Positions 45,452-55,002 of a stretch of 64,000 nucleotides of DNA are shown piece by piece. A program made the position numbers and the translations under genes. This stretch comes from Calothrix sp. NIES-4101 (GTDB lineage Bacteria; Cyanobacteriota; Cyanobacteriia; Cyanobacteriales; Nostocaceae). Positions within the stretch are counted from its first letter, which is position 1; each line of letters begins with the position of its first letter. The notes below the pieces were generated by a model, which saw only the letters and a list, made by a program, of their open reading frames with translations, was not told the DNA's origin and searched no databases. Location of the stretch: the NCBI GenBank assembly GCA_004296455.1, contig AP018280.1, forward strand, positions 6,374,794 through 6,438,793, written 5' to 3'.

Positions 45452-46402
45452 TTACAAGGGTTTTTTGGCAACAATGGTTCGGTGACGTGGGTCACTTTCT
45501 ACTGTTAATGCTGCTTCAAAACCAATATCCTCCAGAACTGCTTCAATATTAAACGTGTAATATTCATCACTCCAAGGTTCTGTACTTTTCATGAGAGTAA
45601 AGAGAACCGGGGGAAGATTTTGGATGACGGCAGATTTGGGATTATTATCAACAATGGCGATCGCGCCACCGGGACGTAGTAATCTATAAGTCTCTCGAAA
45701 AATTGCTTTTGAGGCTTCGCTGGGTAGTTCGTGGGTAAGAAATTGCAGTGTTACTAAGTCGAAGGATTTATCTGCAAGCCCTGTATTTTCCGCTTGTGCA
45801 TGTAGCCACTGGGATATTTCGTTATTAATATCAAGAATTTTTGCAACCGCTAGCATGTAAGGTGATAAATCTAATCCCACAGTGCGAACAGGGTGATTTT
45901 GTTTATTTTGGTAATATCGATGTAGTGCCAACGTGGAAATACCCACCGAACAACCAACATCTAAAATATCTTCCACCTTTTGAGGTGCATATAATCCTAA
46001 AACGTTGTGAAAACTACCACGTAATCTGTCATGTGCGGCTTGCCAAGTGAGTGGTTCATTTTTCCACACCCGCAAAGCCATTGAATAAGTGGCGCTAGGT
46101 GCTTCCAAGGCTGCTTTCCAACAGAGATTTCCCTCCGAATAGGCATGAAATGGTACTTTGTAATAGTCGGGGTAGGTTACTTGGGGGTTCGTCACAGCAT
46201 CAAAATGATGTTGTACTGGGGATGCCGCGAGTTTCTCGTAATTTTTGCGCCAAGGCACGCCATTTTTTTCAGCCGTTTTGATAATAACTTGCCGAGCCTG
46301 GTGTTTCATTACCTTGTAGATAGGCTTGGTTTGGATGAGCAAGTTAACAAATTGGGAAAGCATGTCTTCGCCTGCCCAATCTGGTTTAAGCTTTTTATTC
46401 AT
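45452..46402 (-). CDS. class I SAM-dependent methyltransferase
   Basis: This 316-residue soluble protein has the Rossmann methyltransferase domain in its second half. Motif I is ILDVGCSVGISTLAL (about 148-162), the acidic end of strand 2 is VGLDLSPYMLAVA, motif II is FDLVTLQFLTHELP and motif III is LLRPGGAIAIVDNNP. The N-terminal 140 residues, with PDYYKVPFHAYSEGNLCWKAA, form an extra helical part typical of a cyanobacterial and plant subfamily. The substrate is not deducible. The gene stands alone and converges on a hypothetical gene. The ATG at 46400-46402 is the only good start. Confidence 0.88.
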   Translation of the reverse strand: MNKKLKPDWAGEDMLSQFVNLLIQTKPIYKVMKHQARQVIIKTAEKNGVPWRKNYEKLAASPVQHHFDAVTNPQVTYPDYYKVPFHAYSEGNLCWKAALEAPSATYSMALRVWKNEPLTWQAAHDRLRGSFHNVLGLYAPQKVEDILDVGCSVGISTLALHRYYQNKQNHPVRTVGLDLSPYMLAVAKILDINNEISQWLHAQAENTGLADKSFDLVTLQFLTHELPSEASKAIFRETYRLLRPGGAIAIVDNNPKSAVIQNLPPVLFTLMKSTEPWSDEYYTFNIEAVLEDIGFEAALTVESDPRHRTIVAKKPL

Positions 46403-46725
46403 GAGTCTATATGTTAATTGAGGCGATTCTATTTTTATTTTAAGTTTATTTTAAGTGGGCATCGGGGATTAAGGATTGATAGTGCAGCAATAATCAGGAA
46501 AGCTGATTTCTTCTCAATAAAGAAAGTCCTAAGTCATATGTTTTGCCTTTTAGTAAACATTAATACATAAAGCTCGTAGATTTTATCAAAGTAGTTGAGC
46601 ATGTTAAGCTATTGATTATTACTGCGATTGCATTTTCAGGGCTTGGGGTTTTGTATAGTGTGTATAGCGTTTGCGAAGCATTGCCGCAACCTAGCTCAAC
46701 GAAGTTATAGGCATTTGTCTGAAGT
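46403..46725. other. spacer with a Nostoc-type repeat
   Basis: This 323-bp spacer between two leftward genes has a GC-rich segment GCGTTTGCGAAGCATTGCCG near 46667, related in style to other palindromic repeats in the window. No gene is seen. Confidence 0.5.
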
Positions 46726-47169
46726 TTAAGTTGCTGGTGCTAAATTTACTCCTTGATTATCTGGGTCAGTATATTTACAATAAACATTCAAGCCAATTTT
46801 GAGAATGTAGAGAATAATAATAGTTGCGATCGATGGATCGATAGGAATAGCAGTTAAAGCTATTAATGATGTAATTACTGTAGTTAACAATACGGCATTT
46901 TCTGGGCTTTTAGTATATTCACCGAGACGAGCGCGAAATCCTTCATCACTGCAAATTTCCTCACGTAACACTTCTAACGTGATTTGCCAGAGGCTTTTCT
47001 TTTCCTGAATTGTGGATGTACCATTTTTCTCAATCCACAGTTCCTCAAACGATGTCTCAAGATTCCCATTATGGCGTTCTATGGCATCAATAGCTTTGTT
47101 TGCTGGTTGATATTCCTGCAATAACTCGCGTGCCGAGTCTATTTCCTCATGGGTTAGTTGTGCATTCAT
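46726..47169 (-). CDS. small membrane protein with UBA/CUE-like N-terminus
   Basis: I cannot name this 147-residue protein. The first 50 residues (EIDSARELLQEYQPANKAIDAIERHNGNLETSFEELW) have the three-helix pattern and the N-G-N-L signature of UBA/CUE-like binding domains; this is a visual resemblance only. The middle is SLWQITLEVLREEICSDEGFRARLGEY. Two hydrophobic stretches (AVLLTTVITSLIALTAI and IATIIILYILKIGL) form a likely membrane hairpin. Similar short proteins occur widely in filamentous cyanobacteria as far as I know. It is divergent from the flavoprotein gene 146 bp away, so they may share a control region. Confidence 0.65.
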   Translation of the reverse strand: MNAQLTHEEIDSARELLQEYQPANKAIDAIERHNGNLETSFEELWIEKNGTSTIQEKKSLWQITLEVLREEICSDEGFRARLGEYTKSPENAVLLTTVITSLIALTAIPIDPSIATIIILYILKIGLNVYCKYTDPDNQGVNLAPAT

Positions 47170-47315
47170 ATTTTTTCAGATAATTTCTGGTCTCGAATGG
47201 GATTTGGAAATAAAATTTGGTATTGAAGGGCTATGGTGAAGACCTCAAATTTATATCCCAAATTTCTCCAGTTGAAGATTTAGAAATATTAAAGCAATTT
47301 TAGTGTGTTACCCAA

Positions 47316-48863
47316 ATGAATGCCGAGCAAAATACCGACATTATTGTCATTGGTAGTGGAATTGGTGGTTTAAGCTGTGCTGCAATGTTGGCAAAATATG
47401 GCTTTAATGTAACTGTATGCGAAAGTCATGCGATCGCTGGTGGTGCTGCACACGGATTTGAACGCAATGGTTATAAGTTCGATTCGGGACCTTCTCTATA
47501 CTCAGGTTTATCCGATAGTCCCTCTTCTAATCCTCTCCAGCAGGTACTTGCAGCAATTGGTGAAGAATTACCATGTGTTAAATACGATACTTGGGGATGC
47601 TGTTTGCCGGAAGGTGATTTTGATACTTCTGTGGGGGCAGAACAATTTTGCGAAGTGCTGCAAAGGTTACGGGGTGATAATGCAGTCCAGGAATGGCGAG
47701 AATTACAACAGGTAATGATACCTTATAGCCAGGCTGCCACAGGATTACCAATGTCCGCTCTCCGTCTAGATTTAGGGGCTGTAAGAACTATGGGGAGATA
47801 TGCGCCATCGATGTTGCGTCATGCGACAAACGCCCGCAAGCTCACAGGTCCATTCTCGCAGATTATGGATGAAGTTGTGGGCGATCGCTTTATTCGCAAT
47901 TGGCTAAATATGTTGTGTTTTCTCCTCTCTGGCTTGCCTGCGGATGGAACAAATACGGCGGAAGTTGCGTTTATGTTTGCTGACTGGTACAAACCTGGGG
48001 TCAAGCTGGATTATCCTATTGGTGGTAGTGCGGCGTTAGTTGATGCTTTGGTGAGAGGCTTGAAAAAGCACAATGGGAATCTGATTTTCAATGCCCATGT
48101 TGAAGAAATAATTGTTGAAAATAAGAGAGCCGTCGGGGTGCGATTGCGGAATGGAAAAACTATCCATGCCAGCAAAGCAGTCATATCCAATGCATCTGTG
48201 TGGGATACCCTAAAATTAATACCCTTGGATGCAATACCACAAAAATATCGCCAGCAGCGACAAGCGACACCCGAATGTGACAGTTTTATGCATTTACATT
48301 TGGGTATAGATGCCCAAGGGATTCGTCGCGACTTGGCATGTCATTATATCTTTGTCAAAGACTGGAAAGTGGGAATTACAACACCGCAAAACCTCATCGT
48401 CATTTCCATTCCCTCCGTACTAGATTCCACCCTCGCACCTCCAGGAAAGCATGTAATTCATGTTTACACACCGGGAAATGAACCATATCAGTTGTGGAAA
48501 GGGATGAGTCGGGATAGTCAAGAGTATAAACAACAAAAGGAAATGCGATCGCAAGTCATGTGGGAAGCATTAGAGAAAATCATTCCCGATATTAGAAAGC
48601 GTTGCGAAGTCACTTTAGTGGGAACACCACTTACCCACGAGCGCTTTTTACGAAGACATAATGGTTCCTATGGGGCGGCAATTCGCGCTAGTGAGGGTTT
48701 ATTTCCCAGTGCCAAAACACCATTAGCGGGATTATTTTGTTGTGGAGATTCCACTTTTCCCGGTATTGGTTTACCTGCTGTGGCGGCGAGTGGCATGATT
48801 GTTGCCAATACATTCGCCTCGGTGGAGCAGCATTTGCAAATGTTGCAGGAGATAGGAGTTTGA
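47316..48863 (+). CDS. CrtISO/phytoene-desaturase-like FAD oxidoreductase
   Basis: This 515-residue flavoprotein of the carotenoid isomerase/desaturase superfamily has the dinucleotide-binding motif [18 protein letters not shown] at the N-terminus, then CESHAIAGGAAHGFERNGYKFDSGPS. The GGSAALVDALVRGL and VGVRLRNGKTIHASKAVISNAS segments follow. The C-terminal FAD loop is LAGLFCCGDSTFPGIGLPAVAASGM. These match the CrtISO-like branch rather than the desaturases CrtP and CrtQ. Whether it isomerises prolycopene or acts on another polyene is unknown, since many cyanobacteria carry several such paralogues and no other carotenoid gene is nearby. The ATG at 47316 gives an ideal N-terminus. Confidence 0.85.
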   Translation: MNAEQNTDIIVIGSGIGGLSCAAMLAKYGFNVTVCESHAIAGGAAHGFERNGYKFDSGPSLYSGLSDSPSSNPLQQVLAAIGEELPCVKYDTWGCCLPEGDFDTSVGAEQFCEVLQRLRGDNAVQEWRELQQVMIPYSQAATGLPMSALRLDLGAVRTMGRYAPSMLRHATNARKLTGPFSQIMDEVVGDRFIRNWLNMLCFLLSGLPADGTNTAEVAFMFADWYKPGVKLDYPIGGSAALVDALVRGLKKHNGNLIFNAHVEEIIVENKRAVGVRLRNGKTIHASKAVISNASVWDTLKLIPLDAIPQKYRQQRQATPECDSFMHLHLGIDAQGIRRDLACHYIFVKDWKVGITTPQNLIVISIPSVLDSTLAPPGKHVIHVYTPGNEPYQLWKGMSRDSQEYKQQKEMRSQVMWEALEKIIPDIRKRCEVTLVGTPLTHERFLRRHNGSYGAAIRASEGLFPSAKTPLAGLFCCGDSTFPGIGLPAVAASGMIVANTFASVEQHLQMLQEIGV

Positions 48864-48990
48864 GAATTGATATCTGGGATGCCGAAAGACTTGTGCAAAT
48901 CCTTTTTTGCCCCGCGCATCCTACCTGCGATCGATTCTAAGTGGTAGTGCAAAATTAATCATACATTCCGAAAACTTCAAGCTCCTGTCA

Positions 48991-49010
48991 TTGCGAGGAA
49001 CGAAGCAATC
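48991..49010. repeat. ATTGCGAGGAACGAAGCAAT palindromic repeat
   Basis: This imperfect palindrome (ATTGC...GCAAT) is a sequence that I recall as a common dispersed repeat in several bacterial genomes. It lies in the short spacer between two convergent genes. Confidence 0.7.
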
Positions 49011-49062
49011 GCAGTATATATTTAATTTTGCTTAACTACTTACTAGCCAAAAATTTCACAAA

Positions 49063-49968
49063 CTATAAACCTAACTTTTCTAATACTGGCTGCGTAGAAA
49101 CAATATGTCTCTCTAAACCCAATTCCTGCGGACTAACTCCCAATGCTAAAGCAACTAACTGGGGTAAATGCAGGACTGGCAAACCCAACTGACTTCCAAT
49201 CACCTTTTCAACTTCTGGTTGACGAGAGTCTAAATTCAGGTGACACAGAGGACAAGGGGTAACAATACAATCGGCACCGGAATCTATGGCATCTTGAATT
49301 TGCTTTCCTGCCATTTTAAAGGATTCCGTAGTCGCATAGCTAGACAAAGGCCAACCACAACATTGGGTGCGCCCTTTGTAATAGATGGGAGTTGCCCCAA
49401 CTGCCCGAAAGACGTTTTCCATCGCTTCCGGGTTGAAGGGATTATCGTAGGGAGTGTTTTTCTGAGCGCGTAGTAAGTAACACCCATAAAAAGCCGCACA
49501 TTTGAGATTGCTTAACTTGCGAGTCACACGATTTTGAATTTCCTCCATACCATAGTCAGCCACCAAAGCATATAAAAGGTGCTTTACTTCTGTACTACCG
49601 CGATAAGGCAAACACCCTTCTTTTTGTAACAAACTATTGACTTTATGCAAATAAGTAGGATTTTTTTCTTGACTTTCCTTCAGTCTTTCATCAACATGAC
49701 CAATAACACCCTGGCAAGTACTGCAATGGGTTAATAAAGGTAAATTCAATTCTTCTGCCAGAGCAATATTGCGAGCATTAACGGTGTCTTCAAGTAATTG
49801 CGAATCTTCTTTAAAAGTTCCAGAACCGCAACATGAAGCTTTTTTAAGTTCAATCAGTTCAATTGATAGTGCTTTCGCCAAAGCGACAGTAGACAAATGG
49901 AGTTCCCCACATGCACCTTGAGCAACACAACCGGGAAAATAAGCATACTTTAATGTGTGAGATAGCAT
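49063..49968 (-). CDS. HdrB-like CCG-domain iron-sulfur protein
   Basis: This 301-residue protein has two cysteine-rich CCG domains, as in subunit B of heterodisulfide reductase. The first has FPGCVAQGAC, KASCCGSGTF and HCSTCQGV; the second has FYGCYLLR, QCCGWPL and TPCPLCHLNL. Such modules hold non-cubane iron-sulfur clusters and work in thiol or quinone electron transfer. Cyanobacteria make no coenzyme M or B, so it is not a methanogenic enzyme; homologues have been linked to succinate dehydrogenase-type complexes. No HdrA, HdrC or Sdh partner is adjacent. I chose the ATG at 49966-49968, 10 residues before FPGC; the frame runs open to 50073 but the extension is not family-like. Confidence 0.88.
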   Translation of the reverse strand: MLSHTLKYAYFPGCVAQGACGELHLSTVALAKALSIELIELKKASCCGSGTFKEDSQLLEDTVNARNIALAEELNLPLLTHCSTCQGVIGHVDERLKESQEKNPTYLHKVNSLLQKEGCLPYRGSTEVKHLLYALVADYGMEEIQNRVTRKLSNLKCAAFYGCYLLRAQKNTPYDNPFNPEAMENVFRAVGATPIYYKGRTQCCGWPLSSYATTESFKMAGKQIQDAIDSGADCIVTPCPLCHLNLDSRQPEVEKVIGSQLGLPVLHLPQLVALALGVSPQELGLERHIVSTQPVLEKLGL

Positions 49969-50490
49969 AGTAATTAATTGATTAGTAGAGAATTTAGGGA
50001 AAAAATGTTTTTTGGTGAAGTCCAGCCAGCAGGGGTCATTTTTGCAACCTCTATTCAGCCAAACTTCAGACATTTGCCTTTAACAATAACTGTTTTACCA
50101 TTGCTAAGGAGTATTAGCAGCAATATGGTGGGTATTGATTTATCTTGACGAGGATAAGCATGTCAAATTAAATCACAGTTGAGAAGTAAAATAATTGCAT
50201 CAGCCAAATGTAGCCCAATGTAGTGTGACCTGCCCAAAGGTAAGTTTACTTGGCGCAAAGTAACTTTCCCCAGGCTAGTTATAAGTCGAGTTGACTCACT
50301 TGTTTGAGAAATGCTGGTTTGACAAATATTTTTAACAGGTTCGCACCAATGTGAAAAAATTGGGATAAGGCAGGCAAAATTGAAGAAGAAGCATGTACGG
50401 GCGATCGCGCTTTCAGATAAGATGTATATGCAAAAAAAGCAATCGCCCATTTAACGAGCGGAATATAGCAACTGGTTGAGGATTTAATCT
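49969..50490. other. divergent spacer HdrB-like / acpP
   Basis: This 520-bp spacer should hold both promoters. The part next to acpP contains HIP1-like sites near 50400 and 50442. An open frame on the minus strand (50163-50450) has no ribosome binding site or recognisable product. Confidence 0.5.
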
Positions 50491-50742
50491 ATGAGCCAAA
50501 CAGAAATATTTGAAAAGGTCAAGAAAATTGTTGCCGATCAACTTAGTGTAGAGGATGAGAAAATCAACCCTCAATCCAATTTTGCCAACGATTTAGGGGC
50601 AGACTCCCTAGATACCGTGGAAATGGTAATGGCTTTGGAAGAAGAATTTAACATCGAAATTCCTGACGAAGCCGCAGAAAAAATTACCACCGTTCAAGAA
50701 GCTGTGGATTACATCAATAACAAAGTTGCCGCATCCGCATAA
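50491..50742 (+). CDS. acpP: acyl carrier protein
   Basis: This 83-residue acidic four-helix protein carries the growing chain in fatty-acid synthesis. The phosphopantetheine attachment site is Ser39 in [25 protein letters not shown]. Length and charge are normal. GAGG 9 nt before the ATG supports the start. fabF follows after 185 bp on the same strand and then transketolase, an order common in cyanobacteria. An inverted repeat lies in the spacer before fabF, so transcription may be partly separated. Confidence 0.97.
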   Translation: MSQTEIFEKVKKIVADQLSVEDEKINPQSNFANDLGADSLDTVEMVMALEEEFNIEIPDEAAEKITTVQEAVDYINNKVAASA

Positions 50743-50751
50743 TTTTATTAG

Positions 50752-50878
50752 AAGTGCTGAGTGCTTTACGTACTCTGCGTTCTCGTAGAGTGCGTTGAGT
50801 CAAAAAAGAGAGTCAGGAGTTAGGAGTTATAAATTAGAAACTTTGACAAATCTCTCCCACTCTCGCCACTCAGCACTT
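50752..50878. repeat. 12-bp inverted repeat between acpP and fabF
   Basis: AAGTGCTGAGTG (50752-50763) and CACTCAGCACTT (50867-50878) are perfectly complementary with a 103-nt gap. Further CACTCA and CTCAGCACT units follow to 50900. It begins 10 bp after the acpP stop and could attenuate read-through into fabF. Confidence 0.75.
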
Positions 50879-50927
50879 AGCACTCACTACTCAGCACTCT
50901 TTATAAAGAGCCACCTAAACTATCGTC

Positions 50928-52184
50928 ATGACAGAAGATTTTAAACGTAAACGTGTTGTTGTAACTGGTGTTGGCGCAATTACCCCAATCGGAAACACTC
51001 AATGGGAATACTGGGAAGGATTAGTGAGTGGACGTAACGGGATTGGCAATATCACCCATTTTGATGCGTCACGCCATGATTGCCGCATTGCTGGAGAAGT
51101 CAAAAATTTTGATCCTCAAGATTATATGGATCGAAAAGAAGCCAAACGGATGGATAGATTCTCCCAATTTGGTGTTTCCGCAGCAAAACAAGCACTGGCA
51201 GACGCAAAATTAGTTATCAATGACCTGAACGCAGAACAAATCGGTGTCACGATTGGATCGGGTATTGGTGGCTTAAAAGTAATGGAAGAACAGCAAACGG
51301 TTTACCTCAACCGAGGGCCAGACCGTTGCAGCCCGTTTATGGTACCAATGATGATCGCCAATATGGCATCTGGTTTAACCGCAATTCAGATTGGTGCTAA
51401 AGGACCAAACTCCTGCCCTGTAACGGCTTGCGCGGCTGGCTCAAATGCTATTGGCGATGCTTTCCGATTAATTCAAAATGGCTATGCCCAAGCGATGATT
51501 TGCGGAGGTACAGAGGCAGCAATTACTCCCCTCTCGATCGCAGGTTTTGCTGCTTGCAAAGCCCTCTCCCTTCGTAATGATGACCCCACCCATGCTAGCC
51601 GTCCATTTGACAAAGACCGTGATGGTTTTGTTATGGGCGAAGGTTCGGGGATATTGGTATTGGAAGAATTACAACATGCCTTAGCTCGTGGTGTCCGTAT
51701 TTATGCGGAAATTGTCGGTTATGGAATGACCTGTGATGCCCATCACATCACATCGCCGCCACCAGGGCACGAAGGAGCAGCCAGAGCGATGCGGATGGCA
51801 TTAAAGGATGCTGGTCTTTCACCAGAGATGGTGAGCTACATTAATGCTCACGGTACAAGTACCCCAGCAAACGATTCTGCGGAGACAACTGCGGTGAAAA
51901 CTGTATTTGGCGAACATGCCCGCAAGTTAGCGGTTAGTTCCACCAAATCGATGACTGGACACCTGTTGGGTGGTTCTGGTGGGATTGAAGGAGTTGCGAC
52001 TGTGTTAGCCATTGCCAATGACATCGTTCCCCCAACAATCAATCATCTCCAGGCTGATGCCGATTGCGACCTAGATTACGTCCCCAACACGAGCAAAAAA
52101 CTCAAAGTTGAGGTGGCTTTATCTAACTCCTTTGGCTTTGGCGGTCATAATGTTGCGTTAGTCTTTAAGAAGTACATCGCTTAG
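50928..52184 (+). CDS. fabF: 3-oxoacyl-[acyl-carrier-protein] synthase II
   Basis: This 418-residue condensing enzyme extends acyl-ACP with malonyl-ACP. The catalytic triad is complete: Cys168 in [10 protein letters not shown], His308 in [11 protein letters not shown] and His345 in [11 protein letters not shown]. The thiolase-fold C-terminus ends [17 protein letters not shown]. The length is normal for FabF. It lies 185 bp after acpP and 228 bp before tkt, all on one strand. No fabD, fabG or fabH is in the window. Confidence 0.97.
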   Translation: MTEDFKRKRVVVTGVGAITPIGNTQWEYWEGLVSGRNGIGNITHFDASRHDCRIAGEVKNFDPQDYMDRKEAKRMDRFSQFGVSAAKQALADAKLVINDLNAEQIGVTIGSGIGGLKVMEEQQTVYLNRGPDRCSPFMVPMMIANMASGLTAIQIGAKGPNSCPVTACAAGSNAIGDAFRLIQNGYAQAMICGGTEAAITPLSIAGFAACKALSLRNDDPTHASRPFDKDRDGFVMGEGSGILVLEELQHALARGVRIYAEIVGYGMTCDAHHITSPPPGHEGAARAMRMALKDAGLSPEMVSYINAHGTSTPANDSAETTAVKTVFGEHARKLAVSSTKSMTGHLLGGSGGIEGVATVLAIANDIVPPTINHLQADADCDLDYVPNTSKKLKVEVALSNSFGFGGHNVALVFKKYIA

Positions 52185-52192
52185 GGCATAGG

Positions 52193-52258
52193 GTATTTAT
52201 TGCGTAGCTTGAGCGGCACTCGTCACCAGAAGCCGCTTCCCGCACGGGTATTGCCCAT
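52193..52258. repeat. GC-rich Nostoc-type dispersed repeat
   Basis: The spacer after fabF has an unusually GC-rich segment (GCGTAGCTTGAGCGGCACTC and AAGCCGCTTCCCGCACGGGT) amid AT-rich DNA. It is of the same type as the segments near 44410 and 57430. Confidence 0.5.
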
Positions 52259-52412
52259 CGCCGATTACCCATTAACCAATTCCCTATTTTTGCTGCTTGT
52301 CCGGTAATAGGCTGCAATGGGATGATGAAAATAATTGCTTAGAGAAAATTATTATTTCTTTAAGCAGTGAAACTAGTAAGAGTGCTAACCCGTCGTTAAG
52401 AACAAAAGTATT

Positions 52413-54425
52413 ATGGCTGTTGCAACCCAATCCCTTGAAGAACTTTGTATTAATTCGATTCGTTTTTTGGCAGTTGATGCTGTAGAAAAAGCAAAGTCAG
52501 GACACCCCGGATTACCTATGGGCGCTGCGCCAATGGCGTTTGTACTCTGGGATAAATTCATGCGGGTTAACCCCAAAAATCCCAAGTGGTTTAATCGGGA
52601 TAGATTTATTTTATCTGCTGGTCACGGCTCGATGTTGCAGTATGCCCTGCTCTATCTGGCAGGATTCGATAGTGTCACAATTGAGGACATTAAGCAATTT
52701 CGTCAGTGGGAATCTAAAACCCCTGGACACCCTGAGAACTTTGTGACGGCAGGTGTGGAAGTCACCACCGGACCTTTGGGACAGGGTATTGCCAACGGAG
52801 TCGGTTTAGCAATGGCAGAAGCGCACCTTGCCGCTAAATATAACAAACCCGATGCCAAAATCGTTGACCACTATACTTATGTGATTTTGGGTGACGGTTG
52901 TAACATGGAAGGTGTTTCTGGTGAAGCTTGTTCTTTGGCTGGGCACTATGGATTGGGTAAATTAATCGCTCTTTACGACGATAACCACATCTCCATTGAT
53001 GGTTCCACTGATGTTGCTTTTACCGAAGATGTTTCCAAGCGCTTTGAAGCTTACGGTTGGCATGTTCTCCACGTTAAAGATGGTAACAACGATTTAGCCG
53101 CAATTGAAAAAGCGATCGCAGATGCCAAGGCAGTCACCGACAAACCCACAATGATTAAGGTGACAACCACTATTGGTTACGGTTCTCCCAATAAAGCTAA
53201 TACCGCAGGTGTTCATGGTGCAGCTTTGGGTGGTGATGAAATTGCCCTCACCCGGCAAAACTTAAATTGGGAATACGCACCATTTGAAGTTCCCGCAGAT
53301 GCCCTCAACCACATGCGTAAGGCAGTTGAAAGGGGTGCAGCAGCCGAATCTGAATGGAACAAGACATTCGCTGACTACAAAGCCAAATATCCTCAAGAAG
53401 CTGCAACATTTGAACGCTTAATTAGCGGTGAACTTCCCAATGGTTGGGACAAGGTATTACCTACCTACACCCCCGAAGACAAAGCTCTGCCCACCCGCAA
53501 ACATTCGGAAACCTGCCTGAACAAGTTAGCGGCAGTATTACCAGAATTGATTGGTGGTTCGGCTGACTTAACCCACTCCAACCTTACCGAAATCAAAGGT
53601 GAAGGCGACTTCCAAAAAGGACAATTCCAAAATCGTAATGTCCACTTCGGTGTGCGCGAACATGCAATGGGTGCTATTTGTAATGGCATGGCACTGCATA
53701 ACTCGGGATTGATTCCCTATGGTGCCACCTTCTTGATTTTCACCGACTACATGCGGGCGGCTATTCGTTTATCGGCATTGTCCCTCGCTGGTACAATTTG
53801 GGTAATGACCCACGACTCCATTGGACAAGGTGAAGATGGTCCTACCCACCAACCAATAGAAACACTGGCTTCCTTACGGGCGATTCCTAACCTGACTGTG
53901 ATTCGTCCTGCGGATGGAACTGAAACTTCAGGTGCTTATAAGGTTGCCATTGAAAAAGCCAAAGCAAACGATCCTACCTTATTAGCATTCTCCCGTCAAA
54001 ACCTCCCCAACTTGGCAGGTACTTCGATTGAAGGCGTAACTAAAGGTGGATACGTAATTTTGGATAGTCAAGGAACACCGGAAATTATCTTGATAGGTAC
54101 TGGTTCGGAAGTTAGCCTTTGCGTCACCGCAGCCGAGAAACTCACAGCCGAAGGTAAGAAAGTGCGTGTAGTTTCCATGCCTTCCACCGATTTGTTTGAT
54201 GCTCAAGATGCAGCTTACAGAGAGTCAGTATTACCAAAAGCTGTGACTAAGCGTATATCTGTAGAAGCTGGTACAAGCTTTGGTTGGCACAAGTACATTG
54301 GCACTGAAGGTGAGGCAATTAGCATTGACAGATTTGGTGCTTCGGCTCCTGGTGGAGTCTGTATGGAGAAGTTTGGTTTTAGTGTTGATAATGTGATTGC
54401 AACAGCCAAGAAATTATTGGGTTAA
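52413..54425 (+). CDS. tkt: transketolase
   Basis: This 670-residue thiamine-diphosphate enzyme moves two-carbon units between sugar phosphates in the Calvin cycle and the pentose phosphate pathway. The N-terminal substrate and pyrophosphate region reads [23 protein letters not shown]. The thiamine-binding motif [32 protein letters not shown] is complete, and the pyrimidine domain shows [17 protein letters not shown] and [18 protein letters not shown]. Length and motifs are complete. Co-orientation after acpP-fabF is common in cyanobacteria. A T-tailed terminator follows within 65 bp. The ATG gives the conserved start [20 protein letters not shown]. Confidence 0.98.
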   Translation: MAVATQSLEELCINSIRFLAVDAVEKAKSGHPGLPMGAAPMAFVLWDKFMRVNPKNPKWFNRDRFILSAGHGSMLQYALLYLAGFDSVTIEDIKQFRQWESKTPGHPENFVTAGVEVTTGPLGQGIANGVGLAMAEAHLAAKYNKPDAKIVDHYTYVILGDGCNMEGVSGEACSLAGHYGLGKLIALYDDNHISIDGSTDVAFTEDVSKRFEAYGWHVLHVKDGNNDLAAIEKAIADAKAVTDKPTMIKVTTTIGYGSPNKANTAGVHGAALGGDEIALTRQNLNWEYAPFEVPADALNHMRKAVERGAAAESEWNKTFADYKAKYPQEAATFERLISGELPNGWDKVLPTYTPEDKALPTRKHSETCLNKLAAVLPELIGGSADLTHSNLTEIKGEGDFQKGQFQNRNVHFGVREHAMGAICNGMALHNSGLIPYGATFLIFTDYMRAAIRLSALSLAGTIWVMTHDSIGQGEDGPTHQPIETLASLRAIPNLTVIRPADGTETSGAYKVAIEKAKANDPTLLAFSRQNLPNLAGTSIEGVTKGGYVILDSQGTPEIILIGTGSEVSLCVTAAEKLTAEGKKVRVVSMPSTDLFDAQDAAYRESVLPKAVTKRISVEAGTSFGWHKYIGTEGEAISIDRFGASAPGGVCMEKFGFSVDNVIATAKKLLG

Positions 54426-54459
54426 TTTCTCATAGTTTCGAGTTGATTTTTTAATTTTG

Positions 54460-54487
54460 GGGTGGGTATTATTGCCTGCCCTTTTTT
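54460..54487 (+). terminator. Rho-independent terminator after tkt
   Basis: GGGTGGGT pairs with GCCTGCCC (with three G-U pairs) around ATTATT, followed by six T residues, 35 bp after the tkt stop. Confidence 0.8.
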
Positions 54488-54517
54488 GTTTCGCCTGTGT
54501 AAATCCAAATTTTGAAT

Positions 54518-54901
54518 CTAAATTGTATCTGGATCGACACCTAACTCTCTTAATTTAGCAGCCAAGCGATCGCTTTTATCTTTCTCTTGTTTGGCAACTT
54601 CTTCTGGTGTGGGCACTAAGTCACCTTCCGGGGTAAAAAAGCGTAATTTGTCTTGGCTAACACCCACATATAACCCTAGCTGTTGACTCCATAGCCAACC
54701 TTGTGATTGAGGCTCAATCTGTTGATACTCACCACCGAGTAAAATAAACCCGGCAAACTCAAGATTATGTGGATTAAACCAGAAATATTCGGGTGTACGA
54801 AAAACACTTTGATAAATCTGTTTTTTTAAGCCTTTGTCAGTAGCTATTTTAATGTGAAGCTGCACATAACTAGGTAGTTTAAAAGCTTGTTGTTTAAGCA
54901 A
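54518..54901 (-). pseudogene. 5'-truncated Uma2 (DUF820) family remnant
   Basis: The 127-residue frame matches only the C-terminal part of Uma2-family proteins, a nuclease-like family abundant in cyanobacteria. TPEYFWFNPHNLEFAGF, GWLWSQQLGLYVG, LRFFTPEGDLVPTPEEVAKQE and AAKLRELGVDPDTI are characteristic. The N-terminal half with the acidic catalytic residues is missing. The first 25 residues have no family character, apart from KKQIYQ just before the conserved part. Family members are normally about 200-250 residues long. It is most likely a decayed copy, although a short domain protein cannot be excluded. It converges on tkt. Confidence 0.6.
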
Positions 54902-55002
54902 ACATTCTATGCAACTTCATGCAAAATTGGGGTTAGGACGCTAAATAATAATTTCATTTTTCTGCAAATTTCTATTACGCGCCTTCACCCAATATGGAAC
55001 TA

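Noticed and set aside
50163-50450. 95-codon minus-strand frame upstream of acpP
   Set aside because: No ribosome site or family; lies where divergent promoters are expected.
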